A stretch of DNA of 64,000 nt from Legionella anisa (GTDB taxonomy: Bacteria; Pseudomonadota; Gammaproteobacteria; Legionellales; Legionellaceae). The notes under the pieces are model-generated. The model saw nothing but the letters and a program-made list of their open reading frames with translations, did no database searches and was not told the origin of the DNA. Location of the stretch: NCBI RefSeq assembly GCF_001467525.1, contig NZ_LNXS01000001.1, positions 186,001-250,000 of the forward strand. Direction: 5' to 3'. Positions 36,183-44,236 of this stretch are shown piece after piece; the first letter of the stretch is position 1; each line of letters opens with the position of its first letter. The position numbers and the translations under genes are program-made.

Positions 36183-36965
36183 ATGACAAAAATTACAACA
36201 GATGAAGCCGCGTTAAAATTAGCTGTACTTATTGATGCTGATAATGCTCGAGCAGTTATTATTGATGGTCTTTTAACTGAGATTGCTGGTTATGGAGATG
36301 CTATCGTAAGGAGAATTTATGGCGATTTCACCTTACCATCTAGCGCACAATGGAAAAAGGTATTGCATAAATACGCTATAAAACCAGTACAGCAGTTTGC
36401 TTTTACTTCTGGAAAAAATGCAACAGATAGTGCACTTATTATTGATGCTATGGATCTACTTTATACGCATCGTTTTGGTGGTTTTTGTATCGTGTCAAGT
36501 GATAGTGATTTTACAAGTCTTGCTAACCGTATTCGTGAAGAAGGGTTGCAAGTTTTTGGATTTGGAGAAAAAAAAACACCAGAGGCATTTCGTAATGCCT
36601 GCAATAAATTTATTTTCACTGAAGTACTACGCCCTGTAGCACCACCTGATCAATTAATTAGCCAGTCAAAAAAGAGAAAGCAGCCTGTTAAACAAGCAAA
36701 AGCTAATGAACCCTCAGCACAAGAATTTCCAAAAGAATTTATTCTAGAAGCATTAAATAACTCATACGATGATACTGGTTGGGCATACATAGGAACATTT
36801 GGTGGCTATTTAACTAAGTTAAAACCAGACTTTGATTCCAGGCTTTATGGTTTCAAAAAGCTGAGTGATTTGGTTAAGGGAAAACCGGAGATTTTTGAAA
36901 CGGAAGAACGAGTCAATCCTGGATCGAACACAAAAGTTTTATATTTACGTGGTAGACAAGAATAA
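36183..36965 (+). CDS. NYN-domain protein with C-terminal LOTUS/OST-HTH domain
   Basis: The 260-residue protein has an N-terminal PIN-like NYN nuclease fold with LAVLIDADNARA (metal-binding Asp), KNATDSALIIDAMDLLY and IVSSDSDFTSL. The C-terminal domain (about 190-258, YIGTFGGYLTKLKPDFDSRLYGFKKLSDLV) fits OST-HTH/LOTUS. Such proteins are thought to be RNases with RNA-binding tails. The LOTUS domain binds RNA G-quadruplexes in some systems. It sits between GNAT and MazG-like genes in the island. Confidence 0.85.
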   Translation: MTKITTDEAALKLAVLIDADNARAVIIDGLLTEIAGYGDAIVRRIYGDFTLPSSAQWKKVLHKYAIKPVQQFAFTSGKNATDSALIIDAMDLLYTHRFGGFCIVSSDSDFTSLANRIREEGLQVFGFGEKKTPEAFRNACNKFIFTEVLRPVAPPDQLISQSKKRKQPVKQAKANEPSAQEFPKEFILEALNNSYDDTGWAYIGTFGGYLTKLKPDFDSRLYGFKKLSDLVKGKPEIFETEERVNPGSNTKVLYLRGRQE

Positions 36966-36979
36966 CGTGGAAATAATTA

Positions 36980-37357
36980 ATGAATCTATTAGAAAAAATT
37001 GCAGCATTAGAAAATGAAGCTACTGAATTTGGTTTTCAGTGGGAAACGACCGATCAGATTATGACTCAAATCCAAAGTGAGTGTATTGAAGTCGATGAGC
37101 ATTTAAAAGCAGGAATTAATGATAACTCATCTGCTTTGCAGGAAGAAATAGGTGACCTATTGCATGCCGTGTTTTCACTGTGTGTATTTTGTAAATTAGA
37201 TCTCAAAGATACACTGCAACAAACCGTGGAAAAATTTGAGCGGCGGCTCCGCGCTGTCAAAATGATTGCTCATGAAATGAAACTCATTAATTTGGAAGGA
37301 CAAACTTTTGATGAGTTGATGTCTATCTGGAAACAAGCAAAGAGCAGAGTAGGTTAA
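36980..37357 (+). CDS. MazG-like nucleotide pyrophosphohydrolase
   Basis: The 125-residue helical protein has the MazG metal motif: IQSECIEVDEHL with EEIGDLLHAVFSL (E-x2-E...E-x-x-D). It likely hydrolyses a (d)NTP to (d)NMP and pyrophosphate. Its gene is 14 nt after the NYN gene. MazG proteins in islands and phages may lower ppGpp or clean nucleotide pools (family knowledge). The role here is unknown. Confidence 0.75.
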   Translation: MNLLEKIAALENEATEFGFQWETTDQIMTQIQSECIEVDEHLKAGINDNSSALQEEIGDLLHAVFSLCVFCKLDLKDTLQQTVEKFERRLRAVKMIAHEMKLINLEGQTFDELMSIWKQAKSRVG

Positions 37358-37515
37358 CGCTGGGTGAGCATGACTTGTAAATTGGGTAGCCGAAATGTAG
37401 ATTCAGCATAAAATCACAAACGCGCAATTGTCCTGCGCTTGATAAAATATTTTCATGCTCGCATAAATTTCCGTACAAAATTAATGAATAAAATCAACCT
37501 ATAAAAAGAAGACAG
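37358..37515. other. Intergenic flank of the group II intron 3' end
   Basis: The stretch from the MazG-like stop to the inferred intron 3' boundary holds no gene I can support. It is the downstream exon side of the intron on the minus strand. Confidence 0.4.
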
Positions 37516-37560
37516 GTCGGGTAACAGGATCGAGTTGCCCCGATCCCGTCCCCTAAGAAC

Positions 37561-39131
37561 CTTACTATTACCCATAAGTCTATAAATTATAAGAAAAACT
37601 TTTTCTTTAATTTAACTCTCTGTTATAAATAAGGGCAGTATTTTGACTGATAATGAGAGCAAATGATAAAAGGGAATCAAAATAACTCATCTTCTGGATG
37701 GGCAGAGAGTGAGTTCGGAATAGTTAATTTTGGTGATAAACGATTAAGTAAAAGACTTCTAAAAATAGCAGATAGCTTTGCCAACTCCCCTGAATGTTCA
37801 ATAAATCGAGCATGTGACGATTGGCATCAAAGTAAAGCAGCTTATAGATTTTTTCAAAATGATGCTGTATCGGAAAGAAAAATCCTTGATAGTCATATCA
37901 CTAAAACTATTGAAAGAGCCAAGAACTATCCAACTATTTTAGCCATCCAGGATACGAGTTATATTTCTTATAAAAATCATAAAAAGACTGAAGGATTAGG
38001 AATTATAGCAGCTAGAGTTCGCTCTAAAACAACTAATTTTCAAACTCATGGATTGGTAATGCATACCACATTTGCAGTAACTACAGAAGGCCTGCCTATA
38101 GGATTACTGGATCAAAAAATTAGTTCTAGACCGCTTTTAGATGAGACAGTAAAGGAGTTGAAAAAAAGAAGTCATAATATCGCTCTTCCTATAGAGGAAA
38201 AAGAAAGTATGCGTTGGATCGAGTCTCTCGAACACTCTAATAATTATCCGGATTTAAAAAATGCTAAGGTGGTTACTGTTTGTGATAGAGAGGCAGATAT
38301 TTATGATTTATTTGAAGTAGCATCGACAAATCAATGTCCTTTTGTAGTGAGGGCACGTCAAGATAGAACAGTAAATAAGACATCAATTTACTCTAAAAAA
38401 AGTGGTGAAAAATTATGGGATTTGGTGAGTGGTTCGCCTTGTCGGGGGGAAATTCAAGTCACTATTCCTGCTCGAGATAATAAGCCTAAAAGAACAGCAA
38501 CATTAGAAGTAAGGTTTGATCATTTTGTGATGAACCCTCCTAAAAATAACGTGAAACGTAAAACCAGAACACTCCCTGATTTAAAACTAAATGCAGTGTA
38601 TGTCATAGAACAATCTCCTCCTCTGGGCGAAGAGCCTATGAATTGGATGTTGTTGACCAACATAGACATTAATAATTTTGAAGAGGCAGTAGAAAAAATA
38701 CAATGGTATTGCTTAAGATGGAGGATAGAAATTTTTCACAAAATCTTAAAATCTGGTTTTAAAGTTGAAGAATGCAGGCTCGGTGCAGCCGATAGATTAG
38801 TTCGCTTTCTTACAATAATGAGTGTCATTGCATGGCGAATTTTTTTTATCACACTAGTTGCTAGAGAAAGCCCCGATCTTCCTTGTTCGTTCTTATTGGC
38901 TAATGAGGAATGGAACGTCTTGTATACCAAAATACATCATACAAAACACTATCCTGAAACACCACCCACAATAAAAGAAGCCGTGAAATGGATAGCTCAG
39001 CTAGGCGGCTTTTTAGCCCGTAAAAACGATGGGGAACCTGGTCCTATAACATTGTGGAGAGGATGGAAAAGATTAGTCGACCTTGCGGAAGGTTGGAATC
39101 TTGCTCTTTCTTAGTTATGGGTAATAGTAAG
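37561..39131 (+). mobile_element. IS4-family insertion sequence, complete
   Basis: The 17-bp ends CTTACTATTACCCATAA (37561-37577) and TTATGGGTAATAGTAAG (39115-39131) are perfect inverted repeats. The flanks carry a perfect 9-bp target duplication, CCTAAGAAC, at 37552-37560 and 39132-39140. The single gene is an intact transposase, so the insertion appears recent and possibly active. Confidence 0.95.
37663..39114 (+). CDS. IS4-family transposase (Tn5-like)
   Basis: The 483-residue DDE transposase has an N-terminal transposase domain (SEFGIVNFGDKRLSKRLLKIADSF) as in Tn5. Its DDE residues appear as Asp in AIQDTSYI and Asp in VCDREADIY. Glu lies in the YREK signature Y-x2-R-x3-E-x6-K (YCLRWRIEIFHKILK, near residue 350). 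It lies within 17-bp inverted repeats. It is full length with no frameshift. Confidence 0.95.
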   Translation: MIKGNQNNSSSGWAESEFGIVNFGDKRLSKRLLKIADSFANSPECSINRACDDWHQSKAAYRFFQNDAVSERKILDSHITKTIERAKNYPTILAIQDTSYISYKNHKKTEGLGIIAARVRSKTTNFQTHGLVMHTTFAVTTEGLPIGLLDQKISSRPLLDETVKELKKRSHNIALPIEEKESMRWIESLEHSNNYPDLKNAKVVTVCDREADIYDLFEVASTNQCPFVVRARQDRTVNKTSIYSKKSGEKLWDLVSGSPCRGEIQVTIPARDNKPKRTATLEVRFDHFVMNPPKNNVKRKTRTLPDLKLNAVYVIEQSPPLGEEPMNWMLLTNIDINNFEEAVEKIQWYCLRWRIEIFHKILKSGFKVEECRLGAADRLVRFLTIMSVIAWRIFFITLVARESPDLPCSFLLANEEWNVLYTKIHHTKHYPETPPTIKEAVKWIAQLGGFLARKNDGEPGPITLWRGWKRLVDLAEGWNLALS

Positions 39132-39136
39132 CCTAA

Positions 39137-39170
39137 GAACGCAGCATGCGACTTTCACCGCACTACGCTC
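39137..39170 (-). ncRNA. Group II intron domain V
   Basis: Minus strand GAGCGTAGTGCGGTGAAAGTCGCATGCTGCGTTC has the size (34 nt), the AGC catalytic triad, the GAAA tetraloop and the two-nucleotide bulge position of domain V. It is intact. The IS target duplication overlaps its last four bases. Confidence 0.88.
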
Positions 39171-39184
39171 AAGCCTTTCTGAAG

Positions 39185-40705
39185 CTATTCACCCAGCAGG
39201 TATTCGCTACCAATAACATTCAATTGTTTGTCCTTTATTCGTTGAACAAAGGAGCAGTCTTTAGCCCATTTTTTTCTATCTTCAAAGTATTTAACATACT
39301 CGGGTAGATAGGGGTTGGCGCTCGACCTAATTTTGACGTGTCGTTGTATTTTTATATCCATCATTTTGTTAATACAAACATACTTCTTCGTACCGTCCTT
39401 GGCCTTAACCACGTCACTAAAAATCCAGCGCCTTGTAAGGCTACGATTTCGAAAATAACGATCCATTGCTTTATAGCGATTATGACCACTAAACTTCCTC
39501 ATCGTCCAACGGAATGTTTCTTGATATATGTAATTATCCAGTTCGGAAAATGTTGCTTTTGAGACGACTTTTCGATGATAGTTAGCCCATCCTTTTATGA
39601 TAGGATTCAGCGCTGAGATAAGCTCCGAGCCTTTCCAACCATATCCTTTCTTGACGGTCTCTTTGATTTTCATTTGTACGGATTTAATGCTGTCTTTTGA
39701 GGGCGTAGTTAAGAACTTACCCTTATATTTCCTGACATTAAATCCGAGAAAATCAAAGCCTTCCTCGATATGCACAATTTTGGTTTTTTCCTGTGACAAT
39801 GAAAGACCTCGTTGTGCAAGAAAGTTTGAAATTATCGGCATCACTTTTTCTTTGAGGATATCAGGACTGTTTGCAGTTACGATGAAATCATCGGCAAAAC
39901 GAATATAATTTATTTTATTGCCTTGCCCACAGCCGGAGTGAATTTCCCTCTCAAGTCCGTCTAGAACCATATTTGCGAGCAGTGGTGAGGCTGGACCACC
40001 TTGCGGAGTACCTCGTGCTGTTTCAAATAATTGATTCTTTTCCATGTAGCCTGCCTGCAACCACTGTGTTAGCACTCGTTGATCTATTATGATATTACTT
40101 TTGAGCCATCCATGATCAATTTCATCAAAACAGGCCTTAATGTCGCCTTCTAAAATCCATTGAGCGCAATTTTTCCGTGCCAAGGTTGCATAGCACTGGT
40201 ATATCGCGTCATGAGTACTTCGCTTTGGTCTAAATCCATAGGAATTTAGATCAGCTGTAGTCTCTCCAACGGGTTCTAATGCTAACAAATAGAGTGCTTG
40301 CATTGCCCGATCTTTCAAAGTGGGTATGCTTAGTGGACGCTCTTTTCCATTCTTCTTCGGGATGTAAATCCTTCGAAGCGGAGTTGCCTTATACCCTCTT
40401 GCTTTTAGGTTGCGCACCGCCTCGCATTTTTCTTCTGATGTTGTCCAAACAACACCATCAATACCAGGCGTCTTGCTTCCTTTTGCTGTCGTTACTCGTC
40501 TCACTGCAAGAAGTTTTGCGCTGATGGAATTAACCAGCAGCCATTGCAATGACTTCACTTTTCCGTGCTGTTTATTACTCACTGCCTTTGCGATACGCAC
40601 TTGAAGTCTGTATACATTTTTCTCAATACTAGGCCAGTCGAGCTGATCCCACTTTGTATTTAAGATGAATGCGTCAGGCGCACCAGATAATAAATTATCC
40701 GTCAT
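39185..40705 (-). CDS. ltrA: Group II intron reverse transcriptase/maturase
   Basis: The 506-residue protein has the RT motifs (SKTPGIDGVVW, RPLSIPTLKDRAMQ, FDEIDH, GTPQGGPASPLLAN, catalytic YIRFADDF) and the maturase X domain (NPIIKGWANYHR). The HVKIRSSANPYLPEYV linker follows. It ends soon after, without the HNH endonuclease seen in longer members, so target cleavage may be limited to nicked or replicating DNA. The ATG is preceded by GAGG. The frame is intact although the ribozyme is interrupted by an IS downstream. Confidence 0.93.
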   Translation of the reverse strand: MTDNLLSGAPDAFILNTKWDQLDWPSIEKNVYRLQVRIAKAVSNKQHGKVKSLQWLLVNSISAKLLAVRRVTTAKGSKTPGIDGVVWTTSEEKCEAVRNLKARGYKATPLRRIYIPKKNGKERPLSIPTLKDRAMQALYLLALEPVGETTADLNSYGFRPKRSTHDAIYQCYATLARKNCAQWILEGDIKACFDEIDHGWLKSNIIIDQRVLTQWLQAGYMEKNQLFETARGTPQGGPASPLLANMVLDGLEREIHSGCGQGNKINYIRFADDFIVTANSPDILKEKVMPIISNFLAQRGLSLSQEKTKIVHIEEGFDFLGFNVRKYKGKFLTTPSKDSIKSVQMKIKETVKKGYGWKGSELISALNPIIKGWANYHRKVVSKATFSELDNYIYQETFRWTMRKFSGHNRYKAMDRYFRNRSLTRRWIFSDVVKAKDGTKKYVCINKMMDIKIQRHVKIRSSANPYLPEYVKYFEDRKKWAKDCSFVQRIKDKQLNVIGSEYLLGE

Positions 40706-41302
40706 TTGCTTTCCTCACTTCTACAAATTCTGCAAATTCTTTCGCAATGAAAGACCAATCGGACGTGGGCTTCTTTTCAGACCGGGTGACATTGAAACCC
40801 GTATCCAACTCATTACAAATTGGCCTTCGCTTTTTCCGATATCCCAAGCCTACACTTCCATAGGCAGCCTTTGCAGGCTACTGTCTTCTTACGAAGAGAA
40901 ATATAGGGTTTCCAAGTTCCGCTGTTCAAGTAATGCCGGGTTAGGTGTCTGCTCTCGGCCGGAAAGTTTCGTAATCGTGTGGGGTTCGTGTGATTTCCCC
41001 AGCTACCTTTCGTACCTTTTGGTTCAAGCGATTCAGCCAATTGCGCTTGTTGCGAGTTACGACCTTTATCACAGATTCACTTATGTTCACCATACCAGCT
41101 ACCTAGTAGCTATCCCGATTTTGGCTATCAGGTAGATTTACTTCCTTTCGGATGTTAACATCTCACTATCAGCCCTTCAGCTGTAGTTTCACTACATTGT
41201 CAGGGAGGCTTTATTAACTCCCGTAGGTTCATCTGACGATACAAATGGTTTTCGAAATTCCTTCCGATTAACAACTCAAAACAGCGACTTATCTTGTCGC
41301 AC
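40706..41302 (-). ncRNA. Group II intron 5' ribozyme region (domains I-IV)
   Basis: The non-coding part from the GTGCGAC 5' end to the maturase start has the conserved look of domain I-III, including the GGTAGCTGG and GTACGAAAGGTAGC stretches. Short open frames seen here are antisense or untranslated ribozyme sequence. Confidence 0.7.
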
Positions 41303-41397
41303 CACACCTTTCGCAACTGGTTGCTGTGTGTGTAACTCATTGTATTTATTCAATATAAAATCATATTTGCAAGAATCGGCTACGAAACACTAAATAT

Positions 41398-41485
41398 TTG
41401 CTAAATAGCAATCAAAAACCAGTATGCAAATGTGCATCACTTTTAAATATTTTGTCAGATTTATCTGATGCAGATCTGCATACTG
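41398..41485. promoter_or_regulatory. Cluster of inverted repeats upstream of the RHH gene
   Basis: TTGCTA-AA-TAGCAA (41398-41411) is followed by the 20-mers CAGTATGCAAATGTGCATCA (41420-41439) and TGATGCAGATCTGCATACTG (41466-41485). These are inverted copies matching at 18 of 20 positions, around 26 nt. The cluster ends 112 bp before a ribbon-helix-helix gene. It may be its operator or a transfer-origin region. Confidence 0.5.
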
Positions 41486-41597
41486 ACACTCGTAACCAGT
41501 TGAAATATATAGCCTAATATGATCTAATTGTAATTAGGGGTGGCGTGCATGGATGCATCAGCCAGACATCCAACACAATCGAAAAAGAGGTTATATT

Positions 41598-41927
41598 ATG
41601 GCTAGAATCACCGTGACCTTACCTGACAATCTTCATAAACAAATAATTAAAATAGCCGGTAAGGAGAATGATTCACTCTCTTATACGACAACACGGCTTG
41701 TTGAAATTGGACTGATGGTGATGAACAGTAAGTCTGATAATAAAGATGAGCAGAAGACTACAAACATTGAAGAGTATTGCCAAAAACTCATTATTCAAAT
41801 TAATGGCATCATCAAAGAAATTGCCGTTGATAAATTTAATTTTGATGATGATAAAATCGTTCAAATAACCAAAGATACCTTAAACAAATTTAATAAATTA
41901 AAAGGTATTCAACAGGAATCACTATAG
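41598..41927 (+). CDS. Ribbon-helix-helix DNA-binding protein
   Basis: From the ATG at 41598 (AGAGG upstream) the protein is 109 residues. It begins MARITVTLPDNLHKQIIKIAG followed by SYTTTRLVEIGLMVM, the CopG/RHH fold. The rest is a helical tail. Such proteins act as autoregulators or as relaxosome accessory factors beside an origin of transfer. It follows an inverted-repeat cluster and precedes the tRNA-Met remnant, so it is at an element edge. A 15-codon upstream extension has no ribosome binding site. Confidence 0.75.
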   Translation: MARITVTLPDNLHKQIIKIAGKENDSLSYTTTRLVEIGLMVMNSKSDNKDEQKTTNIEEYCQKLIIQINGIIKEIAVDKFNFDDDKIVQITKDTLNKFNKLKGIQQESL

Positions 41928-41958
41928 CTTTATCTTGCCCTTAGACTTTTAACATACT

Positions 41959-42004
41959 CCTCATAATCCGTTGGTCCTAGGTTCAAGTCCTAGTGGGCCC
42001 ACCA
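41959..42004 (+). other. tRNA-Met 3'-end remnant, probable attachment site
   Basis: CCTCATAATCCG is followed by a complete T-arm (CTAGG-TTCAAGT-CCTAG), the acceptor strand TGGGCCC and ACCA. This is the 3' half of an elongator tRNA-Met (CAU). The D-arm and 5' half are missing. Such halves remain where an island recombined at a tRNA gene. Confidence 0.75.
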
Positions 42005-42048
42005 ATAAAATCAAGTAGTTACGAGTAGTAAAAACTGAAACGGTCTGA

Positions 42049-42108
42049 GGGGCACTGATGGGGCACTCAGAAATAACAAATAGCAACTCATCCCAATAAC
42101 ATGGGGCA
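42049..42108. repeat. Direct repeats beside the tRNA-Met remnant
   Basis: GGGGCACT occurs at 42049-42056 and 42060-42067, and ATGGGGCA again at 42101-42108. They lie downstream of the remnant, as the CGTGCC repeats do after tRNA-Arg. They are probably the arm sites of a related integrase. Confidence 0.45.
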
Positions 42109-42124
42109 TTTAAAATAAATTCCT

Positions 42125-43732
42125 TTACCTGCTATTTTTATCAATTTCCTCACTTAACAAGTGTATAGCCTCATTAATTTCATAAGTAATTGCCAAAGAA
42201 TCCTCTTTAATATCAAAATCAATTTTACCACCACCATGGCCAGCATATTTACTTCTTTTAGCTTGCAAGCACCTTAGTGCTTTCATTATCTTATCTGCAT
42301 TTGGAGAACCCCAGTTTTTCAAAAGTATCTCCAAACACTCAAGGCTCCTCTTATTCTCTTCAGCATTTACTAATCTACGAATGACCTTTTCCTGTAATCC
42401 ATCAATAACTAAAATAGTCAAATTCAACAAATAATCTAAATACTCTTTTTTGATATCAGTAATAACTGGGTGAATCTGCTTTAATAGCATATCAATATCA
42501 CCCCCTTTAGGAGCCCATAATACAAATTTTTCCTTATCTAAAGAATAAGGAGGAAAATTGGCTAATTTTTGTTTTATCGCTCTAAGAGAACTTTCTTCTT
42601 CATCGAATTCAGCTAAAAAATCCGTGTTATAAGCGACTTTTGAAATCCCCGCTTTTGGCTCTTCATTATACTGCTTCCAATGAAGCTGTTCTTTATGGGG
42701 TAATTGCCCTAAACAATAAATATAAGCGTGCACCTGTCCTTCATCATTTATTGAGTAAGACTTCAAACTCCAACTTCCATAGCAATGAATTCCCCGATCT
42801 CTGACCTCATATTTCTCATGATTATTTTTATATTTAGACAATACTTCTGGATTAAAAAATGCTGGGCTTGTCTGAAAAGGTTTACCAGTATCTTTATAGT
42901 AATTATCAAGCATTTCTGGAGCACAAGACCATTCGACTATTTTACTATTTTTAAAATCAGTAATAATAAAATTCTCGTATTTCTTAGGATCGCCTTTTTC
43001 AATCTGCTCAATTGAATAGACTGTTTGGATTACCTCTGCACCTTTAAACCGTGGTATATCTTCATATTCATAAATTCTTCGTTTGATTCTTGAAGTTTGT
43101 AAACTACTAATACTCCATTGCAGAGGACTCTCTAATTCTTTTAACTCAAAAAAACGTACTAAAAAATGATTTGCATAACCCAAGTAATAATCTAATGCTT
43201 TTCTTTCAAAAAGTATTAAATTAAAATTCTGCTCAACTATTATTAATGCCCTTGGTTCTACATCACCATCCTCGTTTATTAAATTGAAAGTACCCTTTTC
43301 ATTATCCAAATACAAACCATTAGCATGAACAAAATGTTGTAATAATTCATATTGGGTAATTAATTTCCCATCTTTATAGTTTGCACGACTGAAGAAAAGT
43401 GGCCACATTAAGCTATTATCTAAACCAAACTCGTGTGAAACTTCCATTGAACTACTATAACCATCATCTTCGCTATGCTTGAAGCAAGAAATCGAAGACT
43501 CTTTTAAAGGAAAATCTAAGGACAAAATCTCATCTGAATCATATAAATCAAAATTTTCTTGCTCAACGGTAAATGAGTTTAGGAAAATATGATCTGTATA
43601 TAAATAAACCATTACCCAATCTGCTGAAGTAATATTCAATAATTGATCAGCATCATTTTTGGAGATGGCCGCTCTTATTTGCTTCATAATTGGCTGATAT
43701 TGCATGGAAACTCTCTTATTCAATATTCTCAT
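42125..43732 (-). CDS. Hypothetical 535-residue protein with Abi-C-like tail
   Basis: I recognise no N-terminal domain. The last 45 residues, starting RSKYAGHGGGK (about 493-503) and continuing DSLAITYEINEAIHLLSEEI, resemble the HEPN/Abi-C tails of abortive infection proteins. The spacing is R-x5-H, not the canonical R-x4-H. It begins 2 nt after the nuclease gene, so it belongs to the methylase-nuclease operon. A start at the second ATG (residue 10) is also possible. A phage defence role is inferred from neighbours. Confidence 0.6.
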   Translation of the reverse strand: MRILNKRVSMQYQPIMKQIRAAISKNDADQLLNITSADWVMVYLYTDHIFLNSFTVEQENFDLYDSDEILSLDFPLKESSISCFKHSEDDGYSSSMEVSHEFGLDNSLMWPLFFSRANYKDGKLITQYELLQHFVHANGLYLDNEKGTFNLINEDGDVEPRALIIVEQNFNLILFERKALDYYLGYANHFLVRFFELKELESPLQWSISSLQTSRIKRRIYEYEDIPRFKGAEVIQTVYSIEQIEKGDPKKYENFIITDFKNSKIVEWSCAPEMLDNYYKDTGKPFQTSPAFFNPEVLSKYKNNHEKYEVRDRGIHCYGSWSLKSYSINDEGQVHAYIYCLGQLPHKEQLHWKQYNEEPKAGISKVAYNTDFLAEFDEEESSLRAIKQKLANFPPYSLDKEKFVLWAPKGGDIDMLLKQIHPVITDIKKEYLDYLLNLTILVIDGLQEKVIRRLVNAEENKRSLECLEILLKNWGSPNADKIMKALRCLQAKRSKYAGHGGGKIDFDIKEDSLAITYEINEAIHLLSEEIDKNSR

Positions 43733-43734
43733 CT

Positions 43735-44226
43735 CTATTTAAAAACTGTATTAACCCATTTAACAAAATCGGTCATATCCATTAAGTCTATTTGCCGTTT
43801 TGAAGCATTTGACTGGCTTAAATTAAATTTATCACACTCCTCACGTAGCCAATTTACTGCTCCAGTCTTTGAACCACCCCCGTCAAGTAAAATAATAATA
43901 TGGGGCTCAAACATTTTTTCAGAACAATTCAAAAACAAATAAGGTAGTTTTTCATCAGCACTCCCAGAAACTTGTTGCCATTTACATTCAATTCTTGTAT
44001 TTAAGTTATATGCCTTAGATATTAAGACAAACTCGGTGGTACTGGCATGTTTATAAATTCCTTCATATGGCACATTTTTTAATAATAGCTCTTCGCCAAA
44101 ATTCGAAGGGTTTAATTTCCAATCCTTATAACGAGTTACAGTAAAGCCCTTTTTTGTTAGAGCGAACTCTACTAATCCCTCAAGAACCTTTCCGCTACTA
44201 TTTGCATATGAACCACCCTGCTTCAT
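43735..44226 (-). CDS. PD-(D/E)XK restriction endonuclease-like protein
   Basis: From the ATG at 44226, overlapping the end of the methylase frame region, the protein is 163 residues. It has GKVLEGLVEFAL, TTEFVLIS and RIECKW (Glu80-x-Lys82), the order of a PD-(D/E)XK nuclease core, and EPHIIILLDGGGSKTG. With the adjacent adenine methylase it probably forms a type II restriction-modification unit. The longer frame upstream overlaps the methylase gene and is less likely. Confidence 0.75.
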   Translation of the reverse strand: MKQGGSYANSSGKVLEGLVEFALTKKGFTVTRYKDWKLNPSNFGEELLLKNVPYEGIYKHASTTEFVLISKAYNLNTRIECKWQQVSGSADEKLPYLFLNCSEKMFEPHIIILLDGGGSKTGAVNWLREECDKFNLSQSNASKRQIDLMDMTDFVKWVNTVFK

Positions 44227-44236
44227 GGCAACACCC

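Larger units (their letters stand above)
37516..41302 (-). mobile_element. Group II intron, interrupted by an IS4-family element
   Basis: On the minus strand the intron starts with GTGCGACAAGATAAG (41302 downwards) and continues through about 600 nt of structured RNA. The reverse transcriptase frame follows (40705-39185), then a 34-nt domain V (39170-39137) and a domain VI-like stem (GGATCG...CGATCC) ending near CCCGAC at 37516. The IS element at 37561-39131 and its target duplication sit between domains V and VI. Removing them leaves about 2.2 kb, a normal size. The exact 3' boundary is inferred. Confidence 0.8.

Noticed and set aside
40665-41135. 156-residue plus frame
   Set aside because: It is antisense to the group II intron ribozyme and has no ribosome binding site or domain.
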